Made by a program: the position numbers and the translations under genes
Source of the DNA: CATOSD01 sp965226695
GTDB lineage: Bacteria; Chloroflexota; Dehalococcoidia; Lucifugimonadales; CATOSD01
Direction of reading: 5' to 3'
DNA length: 64,000 nt
Assembly: GCA_965226695.1 (NCBI GenBank)
Contig: OZ245405.1
Span: 2,790,001 to 2,854,000, forward strand
Part shown: positions 1-8,244 of the stretch, one piece after another
Layout of the letters: every line of letters starts with the position of its first letter
Position numbering within the stretch: position 1 is the stretch's first letter
Notes under the pieces: generated by a model
Databases searched by the model: none
What the model was told of the DNA's origin: nothing
The model's input: only the letters and a program-made list of their open reading frames with translations

Positions 1-15
1 CGTCCGGCCGGCCCG

Positions 16-2781
16 CTAGTCGGGCGAGCTGTTCAACGCCGCCTGCGCCGCTGCCAGCCGCGCGACGGGCACGCGGTACGGCGAGCAGCTCACGTAGTCG
101 AGGCCCGTGTCGTGGCAGAATTCGATGCTCGACGGGTCGCCGCCGTGCTCTCCGCAGATTCCCACGCTGAGGTCGGGGTAGGTCTCTCGGCCCAGCCGCG
201 TCGCGATCTCGATGAGCTGCCCCACGCCCCGCCGATCAAGCGTCTGGAACGGGTCTTCCGGAAGAATTCCGCGCTCCAGGTACTTCATCAAGAACTTGCC
301 CTCGGCGTCGTCGCGGCTGTACCCGTAGCTGGTCTGCGTCAGGTCGTTCGTGCCGAAGCTGAAGAACTGGGCCGTCTCTGCGATTTCGTCGGCGGTAAGC
401 GCCGCCCTGGGAAGCTCTATCATCGTGCCGATCTTGTACTCGACCGATCGGCCCGTCTCCTCGAAGTAGGCGTTGATGGTGGCCTCGAGGTTCTTGCGCA
501 ACAGCTTCATTTCGTTGCCGTGGCTCACGAGTGGCACCATGATTTCGGGATGTACGGCCATTCCCTCGGAAGAGACGTTGCAGGCCGCCGCGATAATCGC
601 GCGGGCCTGCATCTCGTAGATGGCGGGGAACTTGAGGCCTAGCCTGCATCCGCGCAGACCCAGCATCGGGTTGACCTCGCGCAACTCTTCCAGATGGGTT
701 AGCAGGGCTGTCTTGGTGGCAAGGGCCTCGGGAGGCCCGCCGGCGGCCCTAAGTTCCACCACGTCCTCCAGAATCTCGACGAAGCTGGGCAAGAACTCGT
801 GGAGCGGCGGGTCCAGCAGCCGAATCACGGCGGGCCGGCCCTCCAGCACCCTGAAAATCGCCTCGAAGTCCGCTATCTGATAGCCTTCCAAGGCGGCAAG
901 GCTGGCGTGAAACCCCTTGTCGCACTCGCCATCCGGACTGTCAGCGCAGTCGTGGGCCGCGAGGATCATCGAGCGCACCATGTCCAGGCGCTCCGGCTCG
1001 AAGAACATGTGCTCGGTGCGGCAAAGACCTATGCCCTCCGCGCCGAACTCAAGCGCGGCCCGCACGTCTCGCGGATAGTCAGCGTTCGCCCATACGCCGA
1101 GACGCTTGACGTCGTCAGCCCAAGACAGCAGCTCCACCATGTGCTTCTCGCTGGAAATGGAGGGCTGCAGGGTGGTTATCTCGCCACTGAATATCTCGCC
1201 CGTCGCGCCATCAATGCTGATGTCCTCACCCTCGGTAACAACCACGCCGTCGCTCTGGATGTACCCGCGCTCTGGGTTGACTGTCAGGGTCTCGGCGCCG
1301 GTGACGCAGGGCTTGCCCAGGCCGCGAGCCACGACCGCCGCATGGCTCGTCGTGCCGCCCCGGCTCGTGACGATGCCCACGGCGGCCAGCATCCCGTGCA
1401 CGTCCTCCGGGCTGGTCTCGGGTCTCGCGAGCACCACCCGCACGCCCTCGTTGGCAAGCCGCTGCGCCTCGTCGGCGTTGAACGTCAGGCGACCCGTAGC
1501 CCCGCCCGGCGACGCGCCGAGACCGACCGCGACGAGCCGCCCTTCCGCGCGCGCCGCCGCCGCGGCACTCTGGTCGAGACGCGGAACCAGCAGATTGTAC
1601 ACCTGGTCGGGATTAACCCTCTTCAGCGCCTGCTCCTTAGAGATGAGGCCTTCATCGGCCATCTCGACGGCCATGCGCACGGCCGCCCTGGAGCTTCGCT
1701 GCGCGGCCCGCGTCTGAAGCAGGTACAGCTTGCCGCTCTCAACCGTGAACTCGATGTCCTGCGCGTCGCTGAACCTTTTCTCCAGGAGCTGCGCGCAGTC
1801 CAGGATCTGCGAGTAGACCTCCGGCATGGCGCGTGACAACTCCGAAATGTCGCCGGGGGTTGAAGCGCCGGACACCAGGTCCTCACCCTGGGCGTTGGCC
1901 AGGTATTCGCCGTACAGCGTCCGCTCGCCCGTCGACGGGTCGCGGGTGAAGCAGACCCCGGTGCCGCTTTGGGCGTCGATGTTGCCGTAGACCATGGCGA
2001 CCACGTTAACGGCGGTGCCCATGTCGTGGGAAATGCCGTAGTGGTTTCTGTAGTCCACCGCCCTGGCCGAATTCCAGCTGTCGAATACCGAGAGCACGGC
2101 GTTCTTGAGCTGCACCTCGGGGTCTTCGGGCACCTCTCCGCCGGTGGCGTCGAACACGATGCCCTGGTACTCGGAGATGATGGCTTCCAGGCTCTCGAAG
2201 TCGAGCTGGGAGGTGCTGGCAACGCCCGCGTGGCCCAGCCACTCATCCCTGACGCACGAGAAGTGGGAAGAGTCAACGCCCATTACCACTTCGCTGTACA
2301 TCTGGATGAATCGAAGATACAGGTCGTAGGCGAATGCGGGGTTGCCGCTGCGACGCGCGATCCCCTCGGCGACTCCGCGGTTGATGCCGAGATTGAGCAC
2401 AGTGTCCATCATTCCGGGCATCGACACCGCCGCGCCCGAACGCACCGAGACCAGCAGCGGAGAGTCGGGGTCGCCCAGGCGCTGTCCGCGGCTGCTTTCG
2501 AGAGCGCGTATCGCCAGTTCGACCTCACCCCACAACGTCTCGGGTGCCCGATTGTCGCCGCGGAAGTAGGCCAGGCACGCCTCGGTCGTAATGGTAAAGC
2601 CTTCCGGGATCGGCAGGCCGAGCGAGGTCATCTCCGCCAGGCCGTAGCCCTTGCCGCCGAGAAGCTCCCTCGATTCGCCGGCGTAATCGTGGAACGAGCG
2701 AACCCATCGTGGGCCCTCAGAGCGCTTATGGCCCTCATCTGAGGGCCCGGCTTCTCTTTCCCCGCTAGCCAGCTTCATCAT
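16..2781 (-). CDS. ppdK: Pyruvate, phosphate dikinase
   Basis: Cytosolic enzyme that interconverts pyruvate + ATP + Pi and PEP + AMP + PPi, linking glycolysis and gluconeogenesis. The 921-residue product has the usual family length and order: an N-terminal ATP-grasp domain beginning near residue 26 (RWVRSFHDYAG, GGKGYGLAEM), a central swivelling domain with the phosphorylated-histidine motif GGTTSHAAVVARGLGK, and a C-terminal TIM-barrel PEP domain ending with GICGEHGGDP, which carries the catalytic Cys. The first ~25 residues look like a non-conserved extension. An AGGAGG ribosome site lies 3 nt before the first ATG and 6 nt before the adjacent second ATG, so the second (2778) may be the real start. 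A TATAAT box (minus strand, 2825-2830) sits ~45 nt upstream. The identification is firm. Confidence 0.97.
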   Translation of the reverse strand: MMKLASGEREAGPSDEGHKRSEGPRWVRSFHDYAGESRELLGGKGYGLAEMTSLGLPIPEGFTITTEACLAYFRGDNRAPETLWGEVELAIRALESSRGQRLGDPDSPLLVSVRSGAAVSMPGMMDTVLNLGINRGVAEGIARRSGNPAFAYDLYLRFIQMYSEVVMGVDSSHFSCVRDEWLGHAGVASTSQLDFESLEAIISEYQGIVFDATGGEVPEDPEVQLKNAVLSVFDSWNSARAVDYRNHYGISHDMGTAVNVVAMVYGNIDAQSGTGVCFTRDPSTGERTLYGEYLANAQGEDLVSGASTPGDISELSRAMPEVYSQILDCAQLLEKRFSDAQDIEFTVESGKLYLLQTRAAQRSSRAAVRMAVEMADEGLISKEQALKRVNPDQVYNLLVPRLDQSAAAAARAEGRLVAVGLGASPGGATGRLTFNADEAQRLANEGVRVVLARPETSPEDVHGMLAAVGIVTSRGGTTSHAAVVARGLGKPCVTGAETLTVNPERGYIQSDGVVVTEGEDISIDGATGEIFSGEITTLQPSISSEKHMVELLSWADDVKRLGVWANADYPRDVRAALEFGAEGIGLCRTEHMFFEPERLDMVRSMILAAHDCADSPDGECDKGFHASLAALEGYQIADFEAIFRVLEGRPAVIRLLDPPLHEFLPSFVEILEDVVELRAAGGPPEALATKTALLTHLEELREVNPMLGLRGCRLGLKFPAIYEMQARAIIAAACNVSSEGMAVHPEIMVPLVSHGNEMKLLRKNLEATINAYFEETGRSVEYKIGTMIELPRAALTADEIAETAQFFSFGTNDLTQTSYGYSRDDAEGKFLMKYLERGILPEDPFQTLDRRGVGQLIEIATRLGRETYPDLSVGICGEHGGDPSSIEFCHDTGLDYVSCSPYRVPVARLAAAQAALNSSPD

Positions 2782-2824
2782 TGTCCTCCTCAGGCGCCGA
2801 CCTTCGGACGCTTGCTAACAGCAC

Positions 2825-2830
2825 ATTATA
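2825..2830 (-). promoter_or_regulatory. -10 box upstream of ppdK
   Basis: TATAAT read on the minus strand, about 44 nt before the ppdK start. No good -35 element is seen at the expected distance, so this is a tentative promoter. It lies just outside the 3' end of the acetyltransferase gene, implying ppdK can be transcribed on its own. Confidence 0.4.
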
Positions 2831-2845
2831 CAACAACAGGGCGGA

Positions 2846-4054
2846 TTAAAACTGAACAATGCACCAGGGCTTCAAATCGGTGGCGAACATAGCGTCGGCG
2901 CGGCGAAGAGCGCCGTCCGTGCGCTCGTCCACGCGGCCCGCGCGTGCGAGCGTTGAAAAACCGACGGCGCCCAGGTAGGCGGAGGCCAGGTCGGCGATGG
3001 TCATCGCCAGGTCCGCATCACTCCCGGACCGCCTGCAGACTGCCCCTTCCGGCCCGCCCTCCAGCTCGATTACGCCGTCGTTCCAAGGGCACAGCGGATC
3101 CCGCAGCTCTAGGGAAATCCGGTCCTCAGTCGCGTAGCCTCTTCCCGCCAGCGCCGCCTCGACGTCCACGATCCTCAGCCAGAACTCCTCGCCCGTCCCG
3201 CGCTGCAACTGGCGCGGCGCCGCAAGCATCCAGGGCAACGGTGCGTCCATCGGCTGGTTCTCCGCGCGGAAGGTGTTCATCAGGTCTATGCCGAAGCAAA
3301 ACCGCCACAAAGCGGAGTAGGCCGCGTCCGTAGCCGCGACCAGCTCGCTCACGCGCAACAGACGTCCCCTGCCATCAAGCCTGTACAGCAGGTAGCCGTC
3401 CACTCGGCCGCCGTCTTCGTAGACTGCGTGGTAGAACTCGCTCGCACCTCGCCTGAACTCGTCGGTGTCGAGCAGCGCAACATCCCACAGGAGGTCGTTG
3501 CGGTCTATCATGCCGGGGCGCAGACGGCACAACCTGTCGTATGCTTCAGCGAATGCCCGCGCCGACTCGCGCGGCTCCACGAAGCGAATTTCGCCCCGCG
3601 AGTCGTCCTCGAGGGCGAAAGCGGTGTCCTTGCGTTCTATAGTCCAGTTCTCCTGGAGCATCGCCATGCCAAAGCCGAATCGCCCATAGATTCCACTCTC
3701 CGACGCCCACAGCGCCGCGAGCGGCTGGCCTTCCTCCTTCGCGTCGGACAGCGCCCGTCCCATCAATCGCGACATCACTCCACGCCTGCGGTGCGTCGCT
3801 CGCGTGGTCACGTCGGACACGCCGGCCAGCGCGAGCCGGCCGCGCGGCACGTTCATGTCGAAGTAGTGGCAGGTCACCGTTCCCACGATATCGCCGCGAT
3901 CGTAGGCAGCCAGAGTCCGCGACTTCGCCCTCTCCACGATAGACGCCTCCAGCCGAATGCTGTCTTCGTCCATGGGATCGCCGAATACGCGCCGCGTCGA
4001 GCGGATGTAGGCATAGATCTCGTCCCGTGTGACGGGGCGGGTCTCAAGATCCAT
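2846..4054 (-). CDS. Eis-like GNAT N-acetyltransferase with SCP2-type C-terminal domain
   Basis: A 402-residue acetyl-CoA-dependent N-acetyltransferase of the Eis family (two fused GNAT folds plus a sterol-carrier-like C-terminal domain). What is visible: an acetyl-CoA-binding loop HRRRGVMSRLM around residues 88-98, the segment ESGIYGRFGFGM (119-130) that contains the Tyr used as general acid in Eis enzymes, and a C-terminus ending in Phe, whose free carboxylate serves as base in the characterised Mycobacterium enzyme. Total length matches the family. Eis enzymes acetylate amines, including aminoglycosides and peptides; the substrate here is unknown. It is followed on the same strand by ppdK and preceded by the cyclodeaminase-family gene (12 nt gap), so it may belong to a loose minus-strand unit. 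Confidence 0.88.
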   Translation of the reverse strand: MDLETRPVTRDEIYAYIRSTRRVFGDPMDEDSIRLEASIVERAKSRTLAAYDRGDIVGTVTCHYFDMNVPRGRLALAGVSDVTTRATHRRRGVMSRLMGRALSDAKEEGQPLAALWASESGIYGRFGFGMAMLQENWTIERKDTAFALEDDSRGEIRFVEPRESARAFAEAYDRLCRLRPGMIDRNDLLWDVALLDTDEFRRGASEFYHAVYEDGGRVDGYLLYRLDGRGRLLRVSELVAATDAAYSALWRFCFGIDLMNTFRAENQPMDAPLPWMLAAPRQLQRGTGEEFWLRIVDVEAALAGRGYATEDRISLELRDPLCPWNDGVIELEGGPEGAVCRRSGSDADLAMTIADLASAYLGAVGFSTLARAGRVDERTDGALRRADAMFATDLKPWCIVQF

Positions 4055-4066
4055 GGCAGCGTCCGA

Positions 4067-5035
4067 TCACAGCCGCGTTCCCACGCCGCACTCCGTGGCC
4101 CTGTCGTACACCGCCTTGGCTGCCGCTACGTCCCAGAGCGCCATGCCCAGCGACTTGAACAGCGTGACGTCCCGGTCGCTCGTGCGTCCGGGCACACGCC
4201 CGGATACCACGTGGCAGAGTTCCCTTACGCGCTCCCACAGCAGCGCGCCGCTCGCCGAGGCCATCATGAACTCGCCGCACTCTATGCGAGCTTGATCGGT
4301 GTCGTCGGCGACGATCACGTCGGCGCGTCTGATAGTGGACTCGTCCAGCTCGGTGGCGTAGGGATGCGCGCCGCCCGCGGCGGACACGTGCGTTCCGTCT
4401 TGCAGCCACTCTCCTCGGAACACCGGGGTCGTAGAGGTGGTGATGGTGGCGACCACGTCGGCCTCGCGCACCGCCAGTTCCGGCGAGTCGACAGCCTCCA
4501 CGGCAATTCCGAGCTTCGCTGTCATGCGCTCGGCGAGAGTGGCCCTGTTCCGGGGCGTGGGGCTGTACACGCGGACTAGCTCTATGGGGCGGACGGCGCA
4601 GAGTGCCTCCAATTGGCTGGCTGCCTGCAGGCCGCTGCCGAGCAGGGCAACGACCGAGGCGTCTTCGTTGGCCATGTGCCGCGCCGCCACGCCACTGGCC
4701 GCTCCGGTGCGAAGCTGGCCGAGGCGGTTGGCCTCCATGATACTGAGGGGAGGGCCGCCCTCCATGTCGTACAGGTAGACGAAAAAGCGGCCTGCGTCCC
4801 CGACGATGGAGTAGGTCTTGAGGCCGCACACGCCCAGACCGTAGGCGGCGGCCTGCATCCACGCCTGGTACGCACCGGGGCCGGCGTAGTCGTGGCCGCG
4901 GGGCCTGTTGGCCGCATCACCGTCGGCCTGCAGCCGCAACACTTGCTCAACTGCGGAGATGGCCTCCTCGACGCTGAGGAGCCCGCCGACGTCCGCGTCG
5001 GTCAAAAATAGCGTCGCGATGGCTTGGTTACTCAT
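4067..5035 (-). CDS. Ornithine cyclodeaminase / mu-crystallin family protein
   Basis: A 322-residue NAD(P)-dependent enzyme of the OCD/mu-crystallin superfamily, which includes ornithine cyclodeaminase, ketimine reductases, and alanine and opine-type dehydrogenases. Support: the N-terminal LLSVEEAISAVEQVLR segment, the dinucleotide-binding loop VVALLGSGLQAASQLEAL, the VRVYSPTPRNRATLAERM stretch where family members bind the cofactor phosphate, and the C-terminal KSLGMALWDVAAAKAVYDRA signature. The start chosen is the ATG giving MSNQAIATLF; the reading frame stays open far upstream but that part overlaps the methyltransferase gene and has no family similarity. It lies 20 nt after the methyltransferase, suggesting co-transcription. 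The substrate cannot be read from the sequence. Confidence 0.9.
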   Translation of the reverse strand: MSNQAIATLFLTDADVGGLLSVEEAISAVEQVLRLQADGDAANRPRGHDYAGPGAYQAWMQAAAYGLGVCGLKTYSIVGDAGRFFVYLYDMEGGPPLSIMEANRLGQLRTGAASGVAARHMANEDASVVALLGSGLQAASQLEALCAVRPIELVRVYSPTPRNRATLAERMTAKLGIAVEAVDSPELAVREADVVATITTSTTPVFRGEWLQDGTHVSAAGGAHPYATELDESTIRRADVIVADDTDQARIECGEFMMASASGALLWERVRELCHVVSGRVPGRTSDRDVTLFKSLGMALWDVAAAKAVYDRATECGVGTRL

Positions 5036-5055
5036 CTTGCCCGCGGGCCGTTGGA

Positions 5056-5874
5056 TTAGACTCGAACGGCAACTATGCCAAGCCAGTTTCGGGGCACGTA
5101 CTCCAACTGCATCTCTTCGAACGTCTGGTGCACCCCGCGCTTCAGCGCAGCGCTCGCCTTGTCCAGGGGCACTCCCGGCATGGTGCCGACAATGAAGTCC
5201 TCGAAGTCGCTTATGTCGAGCCAGCCCTCGATGGGAACGTTGACGGTGTCGATTTCCTGCCTCACCACCATGAAACCGTGGCCTTCCACCAATTCGCGGT
5301 ACTGGTCGGCGGTGAGCTGCCTGCGCGACTCGACCTTCTCGGACCTGACCGGAGACAGGCCATAGTCGCGGCGGAGCACCCTCGCGGACTTGAACATCCA
5401 CTTGCGGTAGAAGCCGAGGGACTCGGGGAGCTGGCCGCCATCGAAGAACGAGGTGTTGAAGGCGAACTTGCCGCCTGGCTTAAGCGACCTCGAAATCTCC
5501 TGTACGATCATGTCCTTGTCGGGCATATAGTGTATGGCGTTGCAGAAGAACACCGTGTCCACGGACTCTTTCACAGCCTCGGAAAACCTCTCCACGCCGC
5601 TGTGGACAAAGTCGACGGCCGCATCGTAGGCGCCCACGAGGTCGTCCATGGCCTGCTTCAGCGCCGCCGCGGACTGGTCGATGCCTATAACCATCGAGTC
5701 CCGGGCACCTATGAGTCTCTCCAGGATCAGCTGCGTGACGCCGCCAGTGCCGCAGGCGAGGTCGACGATACGCTGCTCGGAGCCGACGACCGCCATGTCG
5801 ACAAGGCGCGCGTTCAACGCCGAGTAGAATTCGTTGCTAGAAAACTTGCTGAAGCCGAAGTCTTGACTCGCCAT
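5056..5874 (-). CDS. Class I SAM-dependent methyltransferase
   Basis: A 272-residue Rossmann-fold methyltransferase. SAM-binding motif I is RIVDLACGTGGVTQ (around residues 34-47), followed by an acidic strand end VIGIDQSAAALKQAM, and the usual later strand DTVFFCNAIHYMPDKD and KPGGKFAFNTSFF. The start was set at the ATG giving MASQDFGF because an AAGGAGAGG ribosome site precedes it; the frame extends upstream with an Arg/Trp-rich non-conserved stretch. Family members methylate small molecules (quinones, sterols, natural products); nothing visible fixes the substrate. It is the first gene of the minus-strand group that continues with the OCD-family gene. Confidence 0.88.
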   Translation of the reverse strand: MASQDFGFSKFSSNEFYSALNARLVDMAVVGSEQRIVDLACGTGGVTQLILERLIGARDSMVIGIDQSAAALKQAMDDLVGAYDAAVDFVHSGVERFSEAVKESVDTVFFCNAIHYMPDKDMIVQEISRSLKPGGKFAFNTSFFDGGQLPESLGFYRKWMFKSARVLRRDYGLSPVRSEKVESRRQLTADQYRELVEGHGFMVVRQEIDTVNVPIEGWLDISDFEDFIVGTMPGVPLDKASAALKRGVHQTFEEMQLEYVPRNWLGIVAVRV

Positions 5875-6244
5875 GGGCCTCTCCTTGCGGGGTAACAGGG
5901 AGCGCGAACCCCGCGCGCTGCGCCACACACGTTCTGGGCGAGCGTGCCCAAAGCACAGGAAGAGACGAACTCTCCAGGGGGCACTTGCCCAAGCAGAGTA
6001 TACCCCAAAAGTATGTAAAAGGCCAACGCGGGCCACGAATCGCTAAGACCCGGCCGGTCGCCACCAGCGTGGCCTCTCTGCGTCCGCACCGGGTGCAGGA
6101 TGCGCGTACACGCGGAGCGGCGTACACGCGACGCGCGTCCAATAACCGCTCGCTTGCCGCCATGCTATACTTGCCCGCATCGGTCAAAGTGGTCGCCAGG
6201 CCGCGAGCGCACCCTCACGAAGCAATCACGCAAGGAGTGGACAC
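5875..6244. other. Divergent intergenic region (370 bp)
   Basis: No credible gene. The region separates the minus-strand methyltransferase from the plus-strand lyase. It holds a TATACT box on the minus strand (5997-6002), a TATACT box on the plus strand (6166-6171), and the paired GCGTACACGCG sites listed separately. Neither -10-like box has a clear -35 partner. Confidence 0.5.
6103..6130. repeat. Two operator-like GCGTACACGCG sites
   Basis: GCGTACACGCG occurs exactly at 6104-6114 and 6120-6130, a period of 16 bp. Including the preceding base, the first copy is an inverted repeat (CGCGT, 2-nt spacer, ACGCG). The second copy keeps four of five pairs. The pair lies 115-140 bp upstream of the CitE-like gene and could bind a dimeric regulator. 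Confidence 0.4.
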
Positions 6245-7120
6245 ATGACGGTCCTCAGAAGCCTGCTGTTCGTTCCAGGCAATCGCGCCAATATGCTGGA
6301 GAGAGCCTCTGGACTCCGCCCGGACGCCTTCATTCCCGACATGGAAGACTCCGTGCCCACCGACGAGAAGGAGAACGCCCGCGCCGTTACGGCGTCGTTT
6401 CTGCCGCGGATGCGGGAGACGGGCGCGCTGGTCATACCAAGGGTTAACTCGCTGGAAACCGGCCTGCTCGCCGACGACCTCGCCGCGGTGGTCGGCCCCG
6501 ACGTCGACGGCATTTCCGTTGGCAAAATCCAGTCGGCGGCGGACATAGAGAAGGTGTCCGGCATAATCGAGGGGTTGGAGCGCAGCGCGGGAATGGAAGT
6601 GGGCTCGGTTATGCTCATCCCCTGGATCGAATCCGCAATGGCCATCGTAAACGCCTACGAGATCTGCGCCGCCTCGCCGAGGGTGGTTGCGGTCGCGTTC
6701 GGCGCGGAAGACTTCACTAACGACATGGCTATCGAGCGCACGCATGACGGCGCCGAGGTCGACTACCCGCGCAAGGTGATCTGCATCGCCGCCAGAGCCG
6801 CCGGAGTGCTCGCCCTGGACACGCCGTACTTCGGCTTCCGCGACCCGGACGGCCTGCGCGACAACTCGCAGCAGGCGAGGCGCTACGGCTTCAAGGGCAA
6901 GTTCGCGATTCACCCCGCGCAGATAGACATTATCAACGAGGCGTTCTCGCCATCGCCCGAAGAGGTCGAGCACGCCCGCCGCGTGGTCGCCGCATTCGAG
7001 GAGGCCGAGAGCAACGGCAGGGGTTCCACCTCGCTCGACGGCCAGGTGATAGACGTGCCAGTCGTCCGACGCGCCCGCCAGCTCCTCGAGCTGGCTGAGA
7101 GCGCCCCGGCAGGCGACTAG
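6245..7120 (+). CDS. CitE-like CoA-ester lyase (HpcH/HpaI aldolase family)
   Basis: A 291-residue TIM-barrel lyase of the citrate lyase beta subunit / malyl-CoA lyase group, which cleaves or hydrolyses acyl-CoA esters such as citryl-CoA, malyl-CoA or citramalyl-CoA using Mg2+. Visible marks: N-terminal RSLLFVPGNRANMLERA, the DMEDSVP acidic motif, the PRVNSLETG arginine segment, the strand LIPWIESAMAIVNAYEI with the metal-ligand Glu, and AFGAEDFTNDM with a second acidic ligand, then GFKGKFAIHPAQIDIINE near the C-terminus. A ribosome site AAGGAG lies before the ATG. No citrate lyase alpha, gamma or ligase genes are nearby, so this is a stand-alone CitE-like enzyme, not fermentative citrate lyase. 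Confidence 0.9.
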   Translation: MTVLRSLLFVPGNRANMLERASGLRPDAFIPDMEDSVPTDEKENARAVTASFLPRMRETGALVIPRVNSLETGLLADDLAAVVGPDVDGISVGKIQSAADIEKVSGIIEGLERSAGMEVGSVMLIPWIESAMAIVNAYEICAASPRVVAVAFGAEDFTNDMAIERTHDGAEVDYPRKVICIAARAAGVLALDTPYFGFRDPDGLRDNSQQARRYGFKGKFAIHPAQIDIINEAFSPSPEEVEHARRVVAAFEEAESNGRGSTSLDGQVIDVPVVRRARQLLELAESAPAGD

Positions 7121-7166
7121 CGGACGATGGGCGGCGTGCCCAAAAGTACCCCCTGCCACAATCTGG

Positions 7167-7172
7167 TAGAAT
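7167..7172 (+). promoter_or_regulatory. -10 box giving a leaderless moaA transcript
   Basis: TAGAAT ends 6 nt before the moaA ATG. With the usual -10 to +1 distance, transcription would begin at the ATG itself, so the mRNA would lack a leader. No clear -35 element. The same geometry occurs at 20141-20153. Confidence 0.45.
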
Positions 7173-7178
7173 ACCTCC

Positions 7179-8192
7179 ATGATCACCGACAGATTCAGGC
7201 GCCCGTTTCGAGACCTGCGCATCTCCGTAACCGACAGGTGCAACTTCCGCTGCACATACTGCATGCCGGCGGAGATTTACGGTGAGCGCTACCAGTTCCT
7301 GCCGAAGTCCCAGCTCCTGACGTTCGAGGAGATCGAGCGGCTTACCCGCGTGTTCACCGGTCTGGGCGCGAGCAAGGTGCGGCTGACCGGCGGAGAGCCA
7401 CTGGTGCGTAACGAGGTGGAGCGTCTGGTCGAGCGGCTGGCGCGCGTGGATGGCGTGGACGACCTGACGATGACGACCAACGCCTACCTGCTGCCGCAGA
7501 AGGCGCAGGCGCTCAGAGAAGCGGGCCTTGGCAGAATCACGGTGAGCCTCGACACCCTGGACGACGAGGTCTTCCGGCACATGAACGGGCGTGGCTTCGG
7601 CGTCGAGCGGGTGCTGGAGGGCATAAAGGCAGCGGAGAGCGCGGGCTTCCATCCCATCAAGGTGAACAGCGTCGTCCAGCGCGGCGTGAACGACCACACC
7701 ATCGTCGACCTCGCTCGGTACTTTCGCGACCGCGGACACATAATGCGCTTCATCGAGTACATGGACGTTGGCACGCTCAACGGCTGGCGCATGGACGACG
7801 TTGTGCCCGCGGACGAGATAGTGGCGCTAATAGACGCCGAGATGCCGCTCGTTCCGGTCGAGAGCAACTACCCTGGCGAGGTGGCATTGCGCTATCGCTA
7901 TGCCGACGGCGGAGGCGAAATCGGCGTGATAGCCTCCGTCACCAAGCCGTTCTGCGGCGACTGCACGCGGCTCAGGCTGTCGCCGGAGGGCCAGATTTTC
8001 ACGTGCCTCTTCGGAAGCGCGGGCACCGACCTGCGCGGCCCGCTGCGGGACGGCGCGACCGACGAGGAGTTGGCGTCGCTCGCGGGCGGCGTCTGGCGCG
8101 TACGCGAGGACCGGTACTCCGAGGAGCGCTCCTCACTCACGGAGACAATGCGCAGCCGTGAGAAGGTGGAGATGTACAAGATAGGCGGATAG
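7179..8192 (+). CDS. moaA: GTP 3',8-cyclase MoaA
   Basis: Radical-SAM enzyme for the first step of molybdenum cofactor synthesis, turning GTP into 3',8-cyclo-GTP. The 337-residue product carries the N-terminal CNFRCTYC cluster motif (Cys 21, 25, 28), the LTGGEPL and TTNAYLL strands, and the C-terminal second cluster segment CGDCTRLRLSPEG. It ends in Gly-Gly, as typical MoaA does; this tail is needed for activity in known enzymes. The next gene encodes a MoaC domain, the partner that converts MoaA product into cyclic pyranopterin monophosphate, so the two form a pathway unit. An orphan molybdenum hydroxylase lies a few kilobases away at 11994-14246. Confidence 0.97.
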   Translation: MITDRFRRPFRDLRISVTDRCNFRCTYCMPAEIYGERYQFLPKSQLLTFEEIERLTRVFTGLGASKVRLTGGEPLVRNEVERLVERLARVDGVDDLTMTTNAYLLPQKAQALREAGLGRITVSLDTLDDEVFRHMNGRGFGVERVLEGIKAAESAGFHPIKVNSVVQRGVNDHTIVDLARYFRDRGHIMRFIEYMDVGTLNGWRMDDVVPADEIVALIDAEMPLVPVESNYPGEVALRYRYADGGGEIGVIASVTKPFCGDCTRLRLSPEGQIFTCLFGSAGTDLRGPLRDGATDEELASLAGGVWRVREDRYSEERSSLTETMRSREKVEMYKIGG

Positions 8193-8244
8193 GCGGCAGC
8201 GCCCGGCAGCGGGCCCGTCCCCTTCACGCGATGCAGGTCTGACC

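Noticed and set aside
799..1836. 345-codon plus-strand frame inside ppdK
   Set aside because: Antisense shadow with Arg/His/Ala-rich composition and no motif; ppdK is unambiguous.
8231..8242. ATG upstream of the RNase HI-MoaC gene as its start
   Set aside because: It opens a frame that stops after three codons (ATGCAGGTCTGA) and is not in the RNase frame.
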